A DNA stretch of 64,000 nucleotides from assembly GCF_002878395.1 (NCBI RefSeq), contig NC_061121.1, positions 19,157,494 to 19,221,493 of the forward strand, read 5' to 3'. The position numbers and the translations under genes were made by a program. This DNA comes from Capsicum annuum. Taxonomy: Eukaryota; Streptophyta; Magnoliopsida; Solanales; Solanaceae. Positions 24,315 through 35,579 of this stretch are shown here, in pieces. The notes beneath the pieces are model-generated. The model saw only the letters and a program-made list of their open reading frames with translations, was not told the DNA's origin and did no database searches. How positions within the stretch are numbered: the stretch's first letter is position 1; every line of letters begins with the position of its first letter.

Positions 24315-24470
24315 TAAATTTGAGATATTCGTCCTCAGACTTAGGCTACTAGTGCACCAGCCCTTCCCCAGGGCGCATCATCCAACACCAGTGGCGGTCA
24401 CTGCCAGAATCAATTTTATGCTTTACCATCCCGTCAGGAGAAGGATTGTTTACCAGACATTTTTGCTGGT

Positions 24471-25530
24471 ATGCTTCGTGTCTTTCACCTTAACGATTAT
24501 GTGTTTTTAGACTCAGGGTCAAATCTCTCTTATGTGACTCTATTAGTTGTAGTGAATTTTGAAGTAGGTCCTAAAAAGCTTTCTAAGCCCTTCTTGGTTT
24601 CCACCCAGATGGGTGAGTCAGTTGTTGCCAAACGAGTCTATAGAAAGTGTCTTATCACTGTCCTTCATAACATCATATTAGTAGACATAATACAGTTAGA
24701 CATGGTCTACTTTGACATTTTTCTGGGTATGGATTAGCTCCATTCCTGTTATGCATGTATAGATTGTCGCACTAGAGTAGTGAAGTTTCAATTTCCTGAT
24801 GAGCCAGTCTTTGAGTAGGAAGGTAATTCAGTGTCTCCCAAGAGTTATTTTATATCCTATCTTAAAGCCAGAAAGTTGATATCAAAAAGGTGCATTTATC
24901 ATCTAGTTTGAGTCAAAGAAACTAAGTCTGAGATTCCAATAGTTCATTCAGTCTGAATAGTCAATGAGTTTCCCAAAGTTTTTTCCAAAGATCTACCAGA
25001 GATACCTCCCGATAGAGAAATAGAATTTGGCATCAATTTTCTTCTAGTTACTCTGCCTATCTTCATTCCTCCGTATCGTATGGCTTCCACCGAGATTAAA
25101 GAGATAAAAGAGAATCATAAATACCTCTTAGATAAAGGTTTCATAACACCCAATGTTTCTCCATGGGGAGCTCTCGTCCTATTCGAGCGTAAGAAAGATG
25201 GTTCTTTTCGAATGTGTATTGATTACCGTCAGCTGAATAAAGTGACAATCAAAAATAAATATCCTCTTCCTAGGATTTATGACTTATTTGACCAACTCCA
25301 AGGTGTAAGCTACTTCTCCAAGATAGACCCTAGTCCGGCTATCACCATCTTAAAGTCAGGGAATGTGGTATTCCAAAGACAGTTTTCAGAACCCGTTACG
25401 GTTACTTTAAGTTTCTAGTCATGTCTTTCGGGCTAGCGAATGCCCCAGCAACCTTTATAGACTGGATGAGCAGAGTGTTCAAATAGTATCTGGACATGTT
25501 TATCATAGTCTTTATCGATGATACCAGGGC
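24471..25530 (+). pseudogene. Chromovirus protease and truncated reverse transcriptase, right copy
   Basis: The protease frame 24471-24737 retains the catalytic triad LDSGSNLSYVT and ends with the IFLGMD segment of the fold. The reverse transcriptase opens at 25080-25418 with the fingers and palm ([38 protein letters not shown]). A frameshift follows, then the active-site segment is cut off right after VFIDD: at about 25519-25524 the sequence jumps to the integrase. Compared with the left copy this is a deletion of 17971-18994 or equivalent (about 1.02 kb), removing the rest of RT and all of RNase H. Confidence 0.85.
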
Positions 25531-26548
25531 AGAAGGGCATGTGTCATGCGTTGATAGTTTGAGGCAGCGGATCATGGCAGAAGGGCATGATACATGCTAC
25601 TCCATTCTCTTAAAAGCCACCAAGATGTACCGATACTTGCGGGAAGTTTATTGGTGGAGTGGTATGAAGAAAGATATTCCAAAGTTTTTGGCTAGGTGTT
25701 CTAACTGCTAACATGTTAAAGTAGAGCACCAAAGGCCTGGTGGCATCTTACAAGAGTTTAATATTCCCACTTGGAAGAAGGAAGCGGTAAACATGAACTT
25801 TTTTACAGGGTTACCTCATTCGCATCTTCAGCATGATTTAATTTGGGTTATTGTAGATAGACTAACCAAATCGACCCATTTCTTACCAGTTTATACATCC
25901 TACTCAGCCGAGGATTATGGTTAGCTATATATTAGAGAGTGTGTCAGGTTGTATGGAGTTCTGTTGTCCATCATTTCAAAAAAAAAGTACTTATTTTACC
26001 TCTCACTTTTGGAAAGCCTTTCAAAAAGGTCTTGGTACCCATGTCCATCTCAGTTCAGCTTTTCACCCTCAGACAGATGGTCAGGTAAAGGGACCATTCA
26101 TACCCTAGAGGACATGTTGAGGACGTGTGCTCTTGATTTTAAAGGGAGTTGGGATGACCACTTGCCTTTGATTAAGTTTGTTTACAATAACAGTTATTAT
26201 TCCAGTATCTAGATGGCTCTGTTTGAGGATCTCTATGGAAGAAGGTGTAGATCACCAGTTGGTTGGTTTGAAGTGGATGAGGCCACTTTAGTAGGACCTG
26301 ATGTGGTGTTTGAAGCTATAGCAAAAGTTCAGCTGAGGAAATCTTATGCAGATGTGAGGAGAAGGGATTTTGAGTTGGAAGTTGATGACTTTGTTTATCT
26401 GAAAGTTTCACCAATGAAGGGGGTAAAGAGATTTGGCAATAAGGGGAAGCTTAGTCCCCGATATGTTGGCCCTTACAGATTATTAAGTCGTGTTGGGAAG
26501 GTTGCATATGAGCTTGAGATGCCTGCAGAATTGTCAGCCATTCACCCT
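25525..26548 (+). pseudogene. Chromovirus integrase, right copy, 3'-truncated
   Basis: The HHCC zinc-binding part is at 25570-25711 (LREVYWWSGMKKDI...CSNC). The core (FFTGLPHSHLQHD) carries changes at the first catalytic position. The segment THVHLSSAFHPQTDGQVKG near 26040-26090 is recognisable, with the active-site Glu replaced by Lys in GQVKG. The C-terminal frame 26213-26563 is open until the sequence stops matching at AELSAIHPE, where it joins a fragment of another element's LTR. The chromodomain, polypurine tract and right LTR are missing. Confidence 0.85.
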
Positions 26549-26769
26549 GAGTGGGTTGGGTAGGGGTACGCGGGTTTGGGGGTGGGTAGGGTAGTGATTG
26601 TTATTTTTGTTAGGGTGAGGTGTCCAAATTTGTTATGTATTTGTTGGATTTGTTATTTGGATTCTTGTGGTGAAAGTATTAAATGGGTAAGTGTTTATGG
26701 TAACGATATGATAAATAGAGTGAATTTTGACAATGTGATACTCGGGAGGAATAAAATTACGTGTCTACA
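26549..26769 (-). mobile_element. Tat/Ogre-like element, 3' LTR remnant
   Basis: This segment is collinear with 39141-39360 (GATTGTTATTTTTGTTAGGG, GGATTTGTTATTTGGATTC, GTAACGATATG, GTGTCTACA). On the minus strand both begin TGTAGACAC, so this is the start of the 3' LTR; the remainder is missing at the junction with the chromovirus. GAGTG at the junction (26549-26553) also occurs in the intact LTR at 39141. Confidence 0.75.
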
Positions 26770-26792
26770 TTATGCCCGTCTTTATTTGTGAA
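26770..26792 (-). other. Probable polypurine tract of the Tat/Ogre-like element
   Basis: On the minus strand, CACAAATAAAGACGGGCATAA directly precedes the LTR start TGTAGACACG. Its purine-rich AAAGACGGGCA core is in the position expected for a plus-strand primer. Confidence 0.5.
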
Positions 26793-27689
26793 CACAAAGT
26801 GTCTGCAGACAAAGAAGTAGACAACGAGACATAATTTTAACCCAACCATTTTTCAAAAAGGAGACAAAGAACGGTAGAGTGCCACTGAGTCTTGATTTTG
26901 GACATCCTACCTACCCGAGTTATGAGGGAATCAAGTCACATGTATCTTAAAGAGTTGGAAGAAGAAGGACTATATAGTGTTGGAGAGTCGAGTGAGGTCC
27001 TATCGAGGTTTCTGTCCACGGCTGTGTCATTACACCAAAATGAAAATTACAAGTTAAAAAGATAAATGAAATTACAAAAGTCCTATCTTTGCAACATCTC
27101 TTGATTCTTGTCTTGGGTCTGCGATGCTTTCAAAAGTGATAAAAGATCTGATCTTACTTGGGTTGAACTTAAGAATAGATTCTTTCTGCATAAAAAATTT
27201 AGTGTTGGAGATGAACTCGAACCTTGGCCGTGTTCTTTCATGTGGGACTTCTGAACTTTGAGCTTGAATTTAAAAATCCTCACCCTATTCTCCAGGTGGG
27301 CTCCTGACTTATAATTTCTTCACCTTGTTGCTTGATTTTGCATTTCTTCACCCTATTATCTGGGTGGACTCCTGAATTTCTATGTCTTCAATATGTTGAT
27401 TTTCAATTTCAGTACCCTGATCTACAGGTAGGCTCCTGAAATCACATCAAAACTAGAAAGAAAATCATTCCAAACAAAGGTTATGATAAAGAGAGATCTC
27501 ACTTTTCAAAAATAAAGTCTCATTTTTCAAGAAGGTCCTGAAATGATATTTCCAATAACATGAATTAAATTTTTTGCCCCAGTTTATCATCAAAAAACTT
27601 TTATAGGTATCCAACCCGATCATAATTACTTGCAAAATGTGTAATGCAAAGGTGATTCAAGACTCTGATCAATGAATTCATCTCTTTAG
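26793..27689 (-). other. 3' non-coding part of the Tat/Ogre-like element
   Basis: No coding domain was seen. Near 27280-27440 the phrase CACCCTATTCTCCAGGTGGGCTCCTGA and close variants recur about every 60-70 bp (three copies), a degenerate tandem repeat. Elements of this lineage often carry long repeat-rich 3' regions. Confidence 0.5.
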
Positions 27690-28183
27690 CATAAGGAGGC
27701 GTGTCTCCTAGGGGTTACATGGAAGGACTCGACTAGAAAGTATGACTTCTAGGAGTCAATACTTGAGTTAGGAAGTGCGTCACCCAACAAATAAAACTTG
27801 AAACACCCAAACAAGGAAGTGCGTTTTCTAGGGGTTAAGTGAAATGACTAGTCTAGAAAGTGCATCTTCTAGGAATCAAGGATTGAGTTAGGAAGTGTGC
27901 CACCTAACAAGCAAAACTGAATACCCAAACATGAAAATGTGTCTCCTAAGGGTTAAGTGGAATGACTAAACTAGAAAGTGCATCTTCTAGGAATCAAGGC
28001 TTAGTTAGGAAGTGCGCCACCTAACAAGCGAAACTGAATACCCAAACATGGAAATGTGTCTCCTAAGGGTTAAGTGGAATGAATCGATTAGAAAGTGCAT
28101 TTTCTAGGAGTCGAGGCTTAAGTTAGGAAGTGAACCACCTAACAAGAAAAACTTGAATACCAATAAGGATGTGTGTCTCCTAA
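27690..28183. repeat. ~118-bp tandem repeat array, left block
   Basis: The unit carries AAATGTGTCTCCTAAGGGTT, AAGTGGAATGAC, CTAGAAAGTGCATCTTCTAGGA, TTAGGAAGTG-GCCACCTAACAAG and AACTGAATACCC. The last motif recurs near 27794, 27914, 28032 and 28149, giving a period of 117-120 bp. The right end of the array is interrupted by a hAT element and continues at 29114. Confidence 0.9.
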
Positions 28184-28191
28184 GGGTCAAG

Positions 28192-29113
28192 CAGAGGCGA
28201 ACCCAGGATTTGAAGTCTGTGGGTGCACCAGTGTTGTCAAAGGCGCGCATAAGCCTCGAAGCAAGACTCAAAATGTGTTGAGCGCTTGCCTCGCTTAATG
28301 TGCACCTTAGGTTATAATTTCTAATGCATACTTGTCTTTGTCAATGAGGCTTTTTGAAGAGACGAACGCTAAGCAATTGATATTTCACTTTATCAAAAAA
28401 AATTAATTTGTTTGTTCATATATTTGTCATTCATACATATATTATTAGTCTTGGACTAGACATATATTTATATTTTTCTCCTTTTATGCTTTTTTTTGTT
28501 AAATCTCACACTTTATTTGTACTTTGTGCTTAAACACAATAGACCATGAAGATTTTTTAATCTTATGGCTTTTGATGATATTGTGGTGCACCATTATTAT
28601 ATTAAGACGTTAGAAAACTTTCAGTGTCTATTAAGGGATATTATCATATTTAATTGATCGCCAAAGACATGAATAATAATGCAAAAATAATTATATAGAA
28701 CTAATAGGACTTCTAAAATAATAACTTTACTTTCTTATAATATGAAGTTTACTTTTAACAATTTTTAACAATCAATTGTGGTAGGTCAATGGTGTAGGGG
28801 AGTTCACTTAGGGACTTGTCATGGGTTTGAAACCCCGTTTCATCAATTTTTCTTATAAATTTGGTAGTAATAAGCAATCTGAAGAATTGAAAATAAAAAT
28901 AAAAATGTTGTGGGATTTACGGGAATTGACCCTGGTTGCATGGGTGGAAGCGATGGATTCAACCAGTGCACCAAGGTGCACTTCCTGTTAGTTATGGGTG
29001 AACTATTATCTATGTTCTAATTTCTCAAGGTATATACACATATATACACACAATTTTTTTCGACGTTAATGGGTTCACGTGCACTCCCAACGATACACAT
29101 TGGTCCGCCTCTG
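28192..29113. mobile_element. hAT-type element with perfect 8-bp target duplication
   Basis: It starts CAGAGGCGAACC and ends GGTCCGCCTCTG, so the terminal inverted repeat is CAGAGGCG(A/G)ACC. GGGTCAAG is present exactly at 28184-28191 and 29114-29121. Removing the element and one copy restores a normal unit of the surrounding tandem array. It has no transposase frame. Inside, 28785-28850 has a tRNA-like look (GGGTTTGAAACCCCG), possibly a second nested SINE. Confidence 0.88.
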
Positions 29114-29580
29114 GGGTCAAGTGGAATGACTCAACTAGAAATTTCATTTTCTAGGAGTCAAGGCTTAAGTTAAGAAGTGAACCATCAAACAAGCGGAACT
29201 TGAATACCCAATCAAGAAAGTGTGTCTCTTTACAAATGCCACTTAAATTATCTAAATAAGGAAATGTGTCTCCTTATAAATACCGCTTGAATTATCCAAA
29301 TAAGTAAATGTGTCTCCTTACAAATGCCACTTAAATTACTCAGACAAGAAAAATGTATCTCCTTACAAATGCCGATTGAATTAGCCAAATAAGGAAATGC
29401 GACTTCTTACAATTGCCACATAAATTACCCAGACAAGAAAATGTGTCTCCTAAAGATTAAATGGAAGGAATTTACTAGAAAGTGTGTCTTCTAAGAATGA
29501 AGGTTTAATTTAGGAAGTGCATCACCTAACAATTGAAAACTGAAACACCTGTACAAGGAAGTATGTCTCCGAGGGATATT
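29114..29580. repeat. Tandem array, right block, with 44-bp subrepeats
   Basis: After one 118-bp-type unit the sequence switches to a shorter period. AAATGTGTCTCCTTACAAATGCC-ACTTAAATTA(T/C)CCA recurs with its GTGTCTC core at about 29222, 29266, 29310, 29355, 29399 and 29443, so six units of 44-45 bp, before a 118-bp-type unit returns. Confidence 0.9.
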
Positions 29581-31930
29581 GGATGATGAGTTTTTACCAC
29601 GATTTTGATTATCAAACCTGTGCAGCAACCTTGCTTCTTCCATTTGTAGAAGTTACGCATTGCAGCCTTTAATATTTAGGCTATGAAGTCCTTGATTTGA
29701 AGGTAACATGTGTTCCTATTTCATACAAAGAAAATTTGTGAGTCTAAAAACATAGTGGTTGGCTTGTGGCTTTATTTTTTAGGCAATCGCCCTTACACTT
29801 GTCACATTTAATATTGCTTCCAATCATTAACATCTATTATTGCCTTGCTTCACCATTGATCCAAACACAAAATATTAAGAGTGACTCTGAACCAAACACA
29901 GTGACAACGCCCAACAGCATACGTAAGTATACGTGGTCTATCAAGTAGTAAAGTGGCCTTTAAGAAAGCCAAGTATCGATCCCACAGGGACTTGCTTCAA
30001 CAACGATTCAATTCTAGTTCACAGTTTAGATTAATTTAGTGCAAGAGTAGCCAAAAAGAGAGTTTTGAGTTTGTACTAAAGAAAAGTAAACAATGCGTAA
30101 AATAAAGATGTTGGAACAATCAATGGAGTAAAGCCCAGGGTTAAAGCACTTTGTAAAATCATACTATGTTATTGAACTTCATTCGTCAACTTGCTTATGT
30201 TGGTTGTTGATTCGTAGGGTTAATTGCGTGATCATGGTCTACTGACCCCTAATACTTACCTAAGTTAGACCTTACAACTACATCGTTGAGCGGGGATGTA
30301 AGTTCTTTAAGCTATCACCCTACGTTTGAATCAAGTAGGCATCTAATCACATTCTTGTCCTAGACACTAATTTGAATTCTTTATTATATAAAAGAATACA
30401 AATCATACTTTGTTTATTCCCACGTTCTATCGCCATATTCCCTCTCCCGAGATCACAAGGTTGACAATTGATATATTTTTCGGGTGATGAACAACAACAA
30501 CAAACCCAGTGTATTGCCACACAGTGGGGTCTGGGAGGGTAAGATGTACGCAGTCCACACCACTACCTCCGGAGAGATAGCAAGGCTGTTTCCAATGGAC
30601 CCCCGGCTCAAGACAAAAAATAATAAAAGAATTCATAATAAAAGCATGAAACAATATGGCACAACAGAGATAAGACACCCACATATTAATACCCTACACT
30701 AACGTACCAAAGGCACCCCCACATGGACTAGCTTTCTATCCTAATTTAAATAATTAAATCAAGAATAATCAAACAACCAATAATGATAAGCAAAATAAAA
30801 TAAAATTAATTCAAAATAATAGTACTCATGTTCTTAACTTTAACCCCTGAAAAGAGGACGTTTAGCCAATAATATTCATAATCACGATCCAAACAATTGA
30901 ATACATATTGATATAATTAAAAACTAATTAAACAATGATAAAACCTAAATTAAAGTGCAACAATCTCCTCTTTAATCTCCAAATACGTCCAAACCGTCCC
31001 CAGGTGTCCAAGTACATTCAATAATAATTCAAGATTGTGTGTAACGTGTGTATATATAATAAAGTGTAGGATTAAGGGATGTGATCCAAAAGATTCCCAT
31101 ATTTCCACCTAACCACGTGATAATACAATATACTATATTTTTTAATATATGCTAAATCCTTGTATAAGTGGAACTTGCCCAAAATTGAAGCGGTGGAATG
31201 ATGCAGGAGGCGTGGGCAGTAGAGCACCGCAATGGAGCAGGCTGCGCGGGCTTGGCAGCACCTCTACAAGGAAGGCGACACGTTCAAATCTCCTAAGCTT
31301 ACTGGAAATTGCCTCAAAAATGTATTCGAAGTGTTCCATGTCCAACTTCGTGTTCCATGTCTCATAGTGTTCTTTTACTTTGAATTTCAGCTCGTTCCAC
31401 ATTAATTTATCACCATAATAAACTCCACAAACATCCTACAACATCAAACACCATGAATTAGATCTCAATACATCAACATGTCATGACTAACAAGCTAAAA
31501 GCTCATTCTAAGCGCTAGTCTCGACCACTTTACGCTAATACGTATTGTTGACTCTTGTCTAATTCTAATTGAACGTTACATACTTTAAACAAGTTGTTTC
31601 TCTTATAATTACACATTTAAATCATTTGAAACTCCTAAAGTACACTAAAATCGAACGAAACAAACTAGATGCATATCTAGCTCAAGCTAGTAAAACTAGT
31701 TTTCTCGATTGAACTCAAAATGACTCAATTAAGTACAAACTTGTTGGAAAACACTTTTAATCATTGAAATCACGTCCTTTATCACTTATATGCTTCTTTT
31801 CATCATAATTAACACTTTAAGTACATGAATTGATCTCAAAACACGACTAAATAAGCTAGAATAGTAACACTAGAATGCATAAATATACCCAACATCACAC
31901 AGTATCTCTATTTTGCTATGTTTTACGGGT
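29581..31930. other. Unclassified dispersed sequence nested in the Tat/Ogre-like element
   Basis: A block from about 29880 has the look of a dispersed plant repeat (CGTGGTCTATCAAGTAGTAAAG, AAGTATCGATCCCACAGGGAC, AAAGCCCAGGGTTAAAGCAC). It seems to interrupt the retroelement, whose own 3' region resumes near 31930. No domain or termini could be defined. A GC-rich island (31189-31280) stands out against AT-rich surroundings. A TS SINE is inserted at 30490-30617. Confidence 0.4.
30490..30617 (-). mobile_element. TS-type SINE
   Basis: On the minus strand it reads TTGAGCCGGGGGTCCATTGG, AAACAGCC, AGGTAGTGGTGTGGACTGCG, TACATCTTACCCTCCCAGAC, CCCACTGTGTGGCAATACAC and TGGGTTTGTTGTTGTTGTTC. This is the body and TTG-repeat tail of the Solanaceae TS SINE family. 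The tRNA-like head is not clear and no target duplication was found. Confidence 0.88.
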
Positions 31931-33947
31931 AAATCCTTTGAACCTTGGAATTTTCATGAATTTCCAAATTTTCCTATTGACAAAATTTTTGCATGCCTTG
32001 TTTCAGCCTACAATCATAGTTCTTTCATGTGTCGGCCTTTTGCCTTGATTTATGTAATTGAAGAAGTTGGTAGTCATTTTTAAAATTCTTTCACACTTGT
32101 TTTGGCATTGATTTAACTCAAAGATATGAAAAAAATTATACTAATTTTCCATTTGAATAATTCACTCAATAAAAACAAAAATAGAAATATAGAGAAGATA
32201 ATGAATGCAGTTGAAATAGAGAAAAGAAAAATTTATCTGAATATGACAGTCAACCCTAATGATTATGATATGCCTTTTGGATGAAGCTGGCTGATCTTTC
32301 CATACAAACTTTTCACCAATTGTGGTTGAGTAAATGACCCTAAAACTGAGTTACTTCCTTGGGTCAATTACATTCAGAGACCTTATTCAGCTAGTGACGC
32401 TTTGAAAAGTTTTCGCAACAAGCCTCTCATATTTTCTTTCTCTAAGATCAACATCTCCTTACAGTGTCTGTGAGGGTTTTAACCAATAAGACTCTCTCAT
32501 TTTTATTTCTCTCAACTTACCATCGCCTTACGGTGCCCGTGAAGGTATTCACCAATAACACTCTCTCATTTTTATTTCTCTTCTGGTTCCTTATGCTGAG
32601 AAAGACAAATAGTACCCAAATGCCTCATCATATCCATTGCATGCTTAGCCTTAACATTCTCAAAGATTGATCTGAAGGTCTTTGTTTGGCTTTAACTTGG
32701 CTTTTGAATTGGATTAGAAAGAAAGGATAGTATGAGGCCCAAACGACACTTAGAGTGGGATGAGACTTACAACTTTTGGAATCGACTCAAACAACAAAGA
32801 TTAACTCAAGCCCCAATTTCTTTTGACTGGATAGTTCTAAATTATTCATTTGGTTGGCCCGAGTATAGAGTAGTACTGCCTACATATATTACTCCCGAGA
32901 GAGGAGAATCAGGTCACGCATAGTTTCGATATCTTATTCTTTTGCTTGATTCTGATTTTTTTTCTCTTTTATTGACTCTTTTTCTCTTTGAAACTTTTTC
33001 TGACTCTATTTTTCTTGGCACTTATCACTTTTATTTCTTTTTGACACATTTTTCTTCTCCTTTTTTGGAAACTTTTCTGACTTTATTCTTTTACTCGCCA
33101 CTTTTTCTTCCACTTTGCTGACTCTATCTTGATTCCAATAGAGGGGTATGATAGAAAATAGAATAAAAGCTCAAATAGGATAAACAAATGATGACACAAT
33201 ATTTGAATAGCAGAATGAAATTCCTTCGTCATATCAATCCTTGAAAATGCAAGTACATATCATGCAATATGATAGTGAAAGATGAAGATCATTTATGATA
33301 TTTTTTACAGCATTAACTTTATCTGAGCCTGTGCATCACTACTTCTTCTGTATTTGTCTAGCACACAACTTCATCTTTGTTGTACATACCTTACATCGAA
33401 TGACTCATGCTTTTGTGAAGCTGATTATCTTTCTGTTTCTCTTGATATAGGATCACGTATCCACTGTTTGACCTAACTGAGACACGTCTTTCAATTGATG
33501 ACCAAGTTACTCTTGTGATTCTCAAAATAATTGCCTTAATTTTCAAAGAAGGCTTCAACTTGGTCAATAAATGTCTCAACACTCTACCTATTTCCTCATA
33601 TGCTCTTTTTCAAAATAAAATATTCTGATTCAAAGTTCATGCTTAAACCGGATTTTAAGATCTACCTAAAAATTTCACCAGCATATCATATCATTAGAAC
33701 CATCATAAAATATACTGTGTAAAGAAATTAAACAAATAACACATATTAAACACAAAGGGTAAAGGGACACTCCATTTAGCAGAAATAAAAGATAGAGGGG
33801 TTTGGACATAAATGACAAAGGGACAAAATAATATAGATCCCGAAATATGACCCTGAAATAATTTGGATAACATAAAAAAAGAAAACAAACTACCAGCCCC
33901 TTCTTAGTAAGGAGAGGAGCGACTTCTCAATTGTTGAGCCTAACATT
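31931..33947 (-). other. Non-coding part of the Tat/Ogre-like element
   Basis: No pol domains were found on either strand, so protease, RT and integrase are absent. Repeated material includes two copies of AC(C/T)AATAA(G/C)ACTCTCTCATTTTTATTTCTCT about 70 bp apart (32480-32585) and T-rich degenerate repeats of a TTTCTGACTCTATTTTTCTT type (32940-33130). The cassette ACTCCCGAGAGAGGAGAATC at 32891-32910 recurs at 35950 and 36350. Confidence 0.5.
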
Positions 33948-34221
33948 TTAGCCACTGGTTTGCACATCAGCATGACTAGAGCTTTCACCACTGTCAATGT
34001 TCTGCACCATAATCGATTTATATTGAATCATCTTTTTTATTTCTCTTTTCAAAGCATGACAATATTCAATACTGTGACCCTGAACATCAGAATGACATGC
34101 ACATCGCACATTAGGATTAAAATTTCTTGAATACGGTCCAGGAGTGTATCTAAGGAGAGGAGTGATCATGCCTCGCTGTACTAATCTCTAGAATAAATTG
34201 GCATACGACTCTCCAATTAGT
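33948..34221 (-). pseudogene. Tat/Ogre-like gag, C-terminal part
   Basis: The minus-strand frame carries CACHSDVQGHSIEYCHALKR, the CxxH...GHxxExC zinc-finger-like motif typical of Tat/Ogre gag proteins, followed by KREIKKMIQ. Upstream of its first Met the same frame reads LIGESYANLF with one stop, the usual preceding segment. To its right the homology breaks off at about 34222. Confidence 0.8.
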
Positions 34222-34494
34222 GTGAAACTATTCCTCAAATTTTGTCTTATTTAATCATTTTACTTGAATCAAAATTAAGCCTAGAAGGGTGTTTGTAGAG
34301 TTGGAGGATGACTTTGAGGAGTTCGTATGTGCCATTGTGGGTAAGATGAGGGTTGAACATATGGTTGTACGTTATATACTGGATATGGAGATAGTGGAAT
34401 AGAATATAATGGGTTTTGAGAGTAATTATATAGACCTTGGGTATGAACTCAGACTTGAGACTGAGGGTAACAGTGACGTGATCTTCTTAGACAT
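34222..34494. other. Unexplained segment replacing part of gag
   Basis: Between two recognisable gag pieces lies about 270 bp that does not fit gag on the minus strand. On the plus strand it reads as an acidic stretch (VFVELEDDFEEFVCAIVGKM) with one stop. It could be a captured fragment of another gene or transposon; I do not recognise it. Confidence 0.35.
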
Positions 34495-35579
34495 GCCTAT
34501 TGTCCAGCTACAATAGCAGCTACATTTTTCTTATTCTTCTTCCCTCCAACACTTCCTGAACCTTTTTGAATTGCTTGAGTAGTTGCTTTCAATGTTGCAA
34601 AACTCACAATGCGACCGGTCTTAATTCTATCCTCTATCATCACCCCCATTTTGAGGACCTCAGTAAATGGCTTGCCTAATGCAGATAACAAGTGTTGATA
34701 ATATGTTTCATCCTACAGTTGAATAAATACCTCCACAATCCTGCTTTTTTTCACTGACGGTTCACCCTAGCAGCTTTTCACGCCATCTAATCACATATTT
34801 CCTGAAACTTTCAGTACTCTTCTTCTTCTTCATGTTAGTTAGGGATTTATCATCAGGAATCAACTCCATATTGTATTAGAATTATTGTACGAATTTATTA
34901 GCTACGCCATCCCAACTATTCCACTTGTTGCTGTCTTGGTCAACAAACTATTCCGAACTTAGACCTGAAAGACTCTCACCGAAATAAGCAAGAGTAATTC
35001 TTCCTTCCCTCCAACGCCCTTTAGTTGGTTACAATAATGCCTTAAATATGCCACTAGGTCACTGTGCCCATCATATTTCTCAAACTTTGACATTTTAAAA
35101 CTAATAGGGAGGTTAACACCTAGAAACATGCACTGATCTTTATACAAGACACTTTTGTAACCCCCGAGCCCCTACTAGTTTCTCATGGCTTATTCTAAAC
35201 TCTTCAATTTTTGTATCATGCCCTCCTGTTCTTCTTTCACAACAGGATTCTTAGTGTTAAGAGGAAATTCAAGAGGTTGAGTGTAGCCATAAGGACAAAT
35301 CAACTTAAATGTGGGCTCAGGAGCATAATGTTTATCACAAGAAATATACAATACATGCTCTCTCATAGAGTAAAGAGGCATAACCAGTGGATGAACATCC
35401 AAAGTAGGAGCTTCAGGTGGGAGTGTGCTGCAAAAATATGAACAGTAGGTAGAGTCGAGCATGTGGTAGTTTTCTGTTGAAGAATGAAGAAATGAATATT
35501 GGAAGTGTTTGGATATTGTTCCCTGGAGTAGACCCTGATGCATGTTGTGGCGTGTCAACAAAAATGATAAATTATGCAT
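34495..35579 (-). pseudogene. Tat/Ogre-like gag, N-terminal and central part
   Basis: Read from right to left, the frame 35579-35190 ends in a region with KLICPYGYTQPLEFP. Then comes a capsid core with ISFKMSKFEKYDGHSDLVAY and LRHYCNQLKGVGGKEELLL (35147-34959), a STESFRKYVIRWREKL segment (about 34830-34780), and LSALGKPFTEVLKMGVMIED plus ATLKATTQAIQKGSGSVGGK (34691-34497). The order is that of plant Tat/Ogre retrotransposon gag. At least three frame changes and several stops separate the pieces, so no product is expected. No pol follows, marking this as a decayed or non-autonomous copy. Confidence 0.82.

Noticed and set aside
23812..24510. 232-codon frame as a possible intact gene
   Set aside because: Its first part is gag and the rest is the wrong frame across the nucleocapsid region, so it is a frameshift artefact.
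28785..28850. tRNA-like sequence with GGGTTTGAAACCCCG
   Set aside because: Acceptor and anticodon arms cannot be drawn as a normal cloverleaf; it is part of a hAT element and at most a SINE relic.
27690..29580. Regularly spaced repeats as a CRISPR array
   Set aside because: The units are contiguous tandem repeats without unique spacers, in a plant retroelement.
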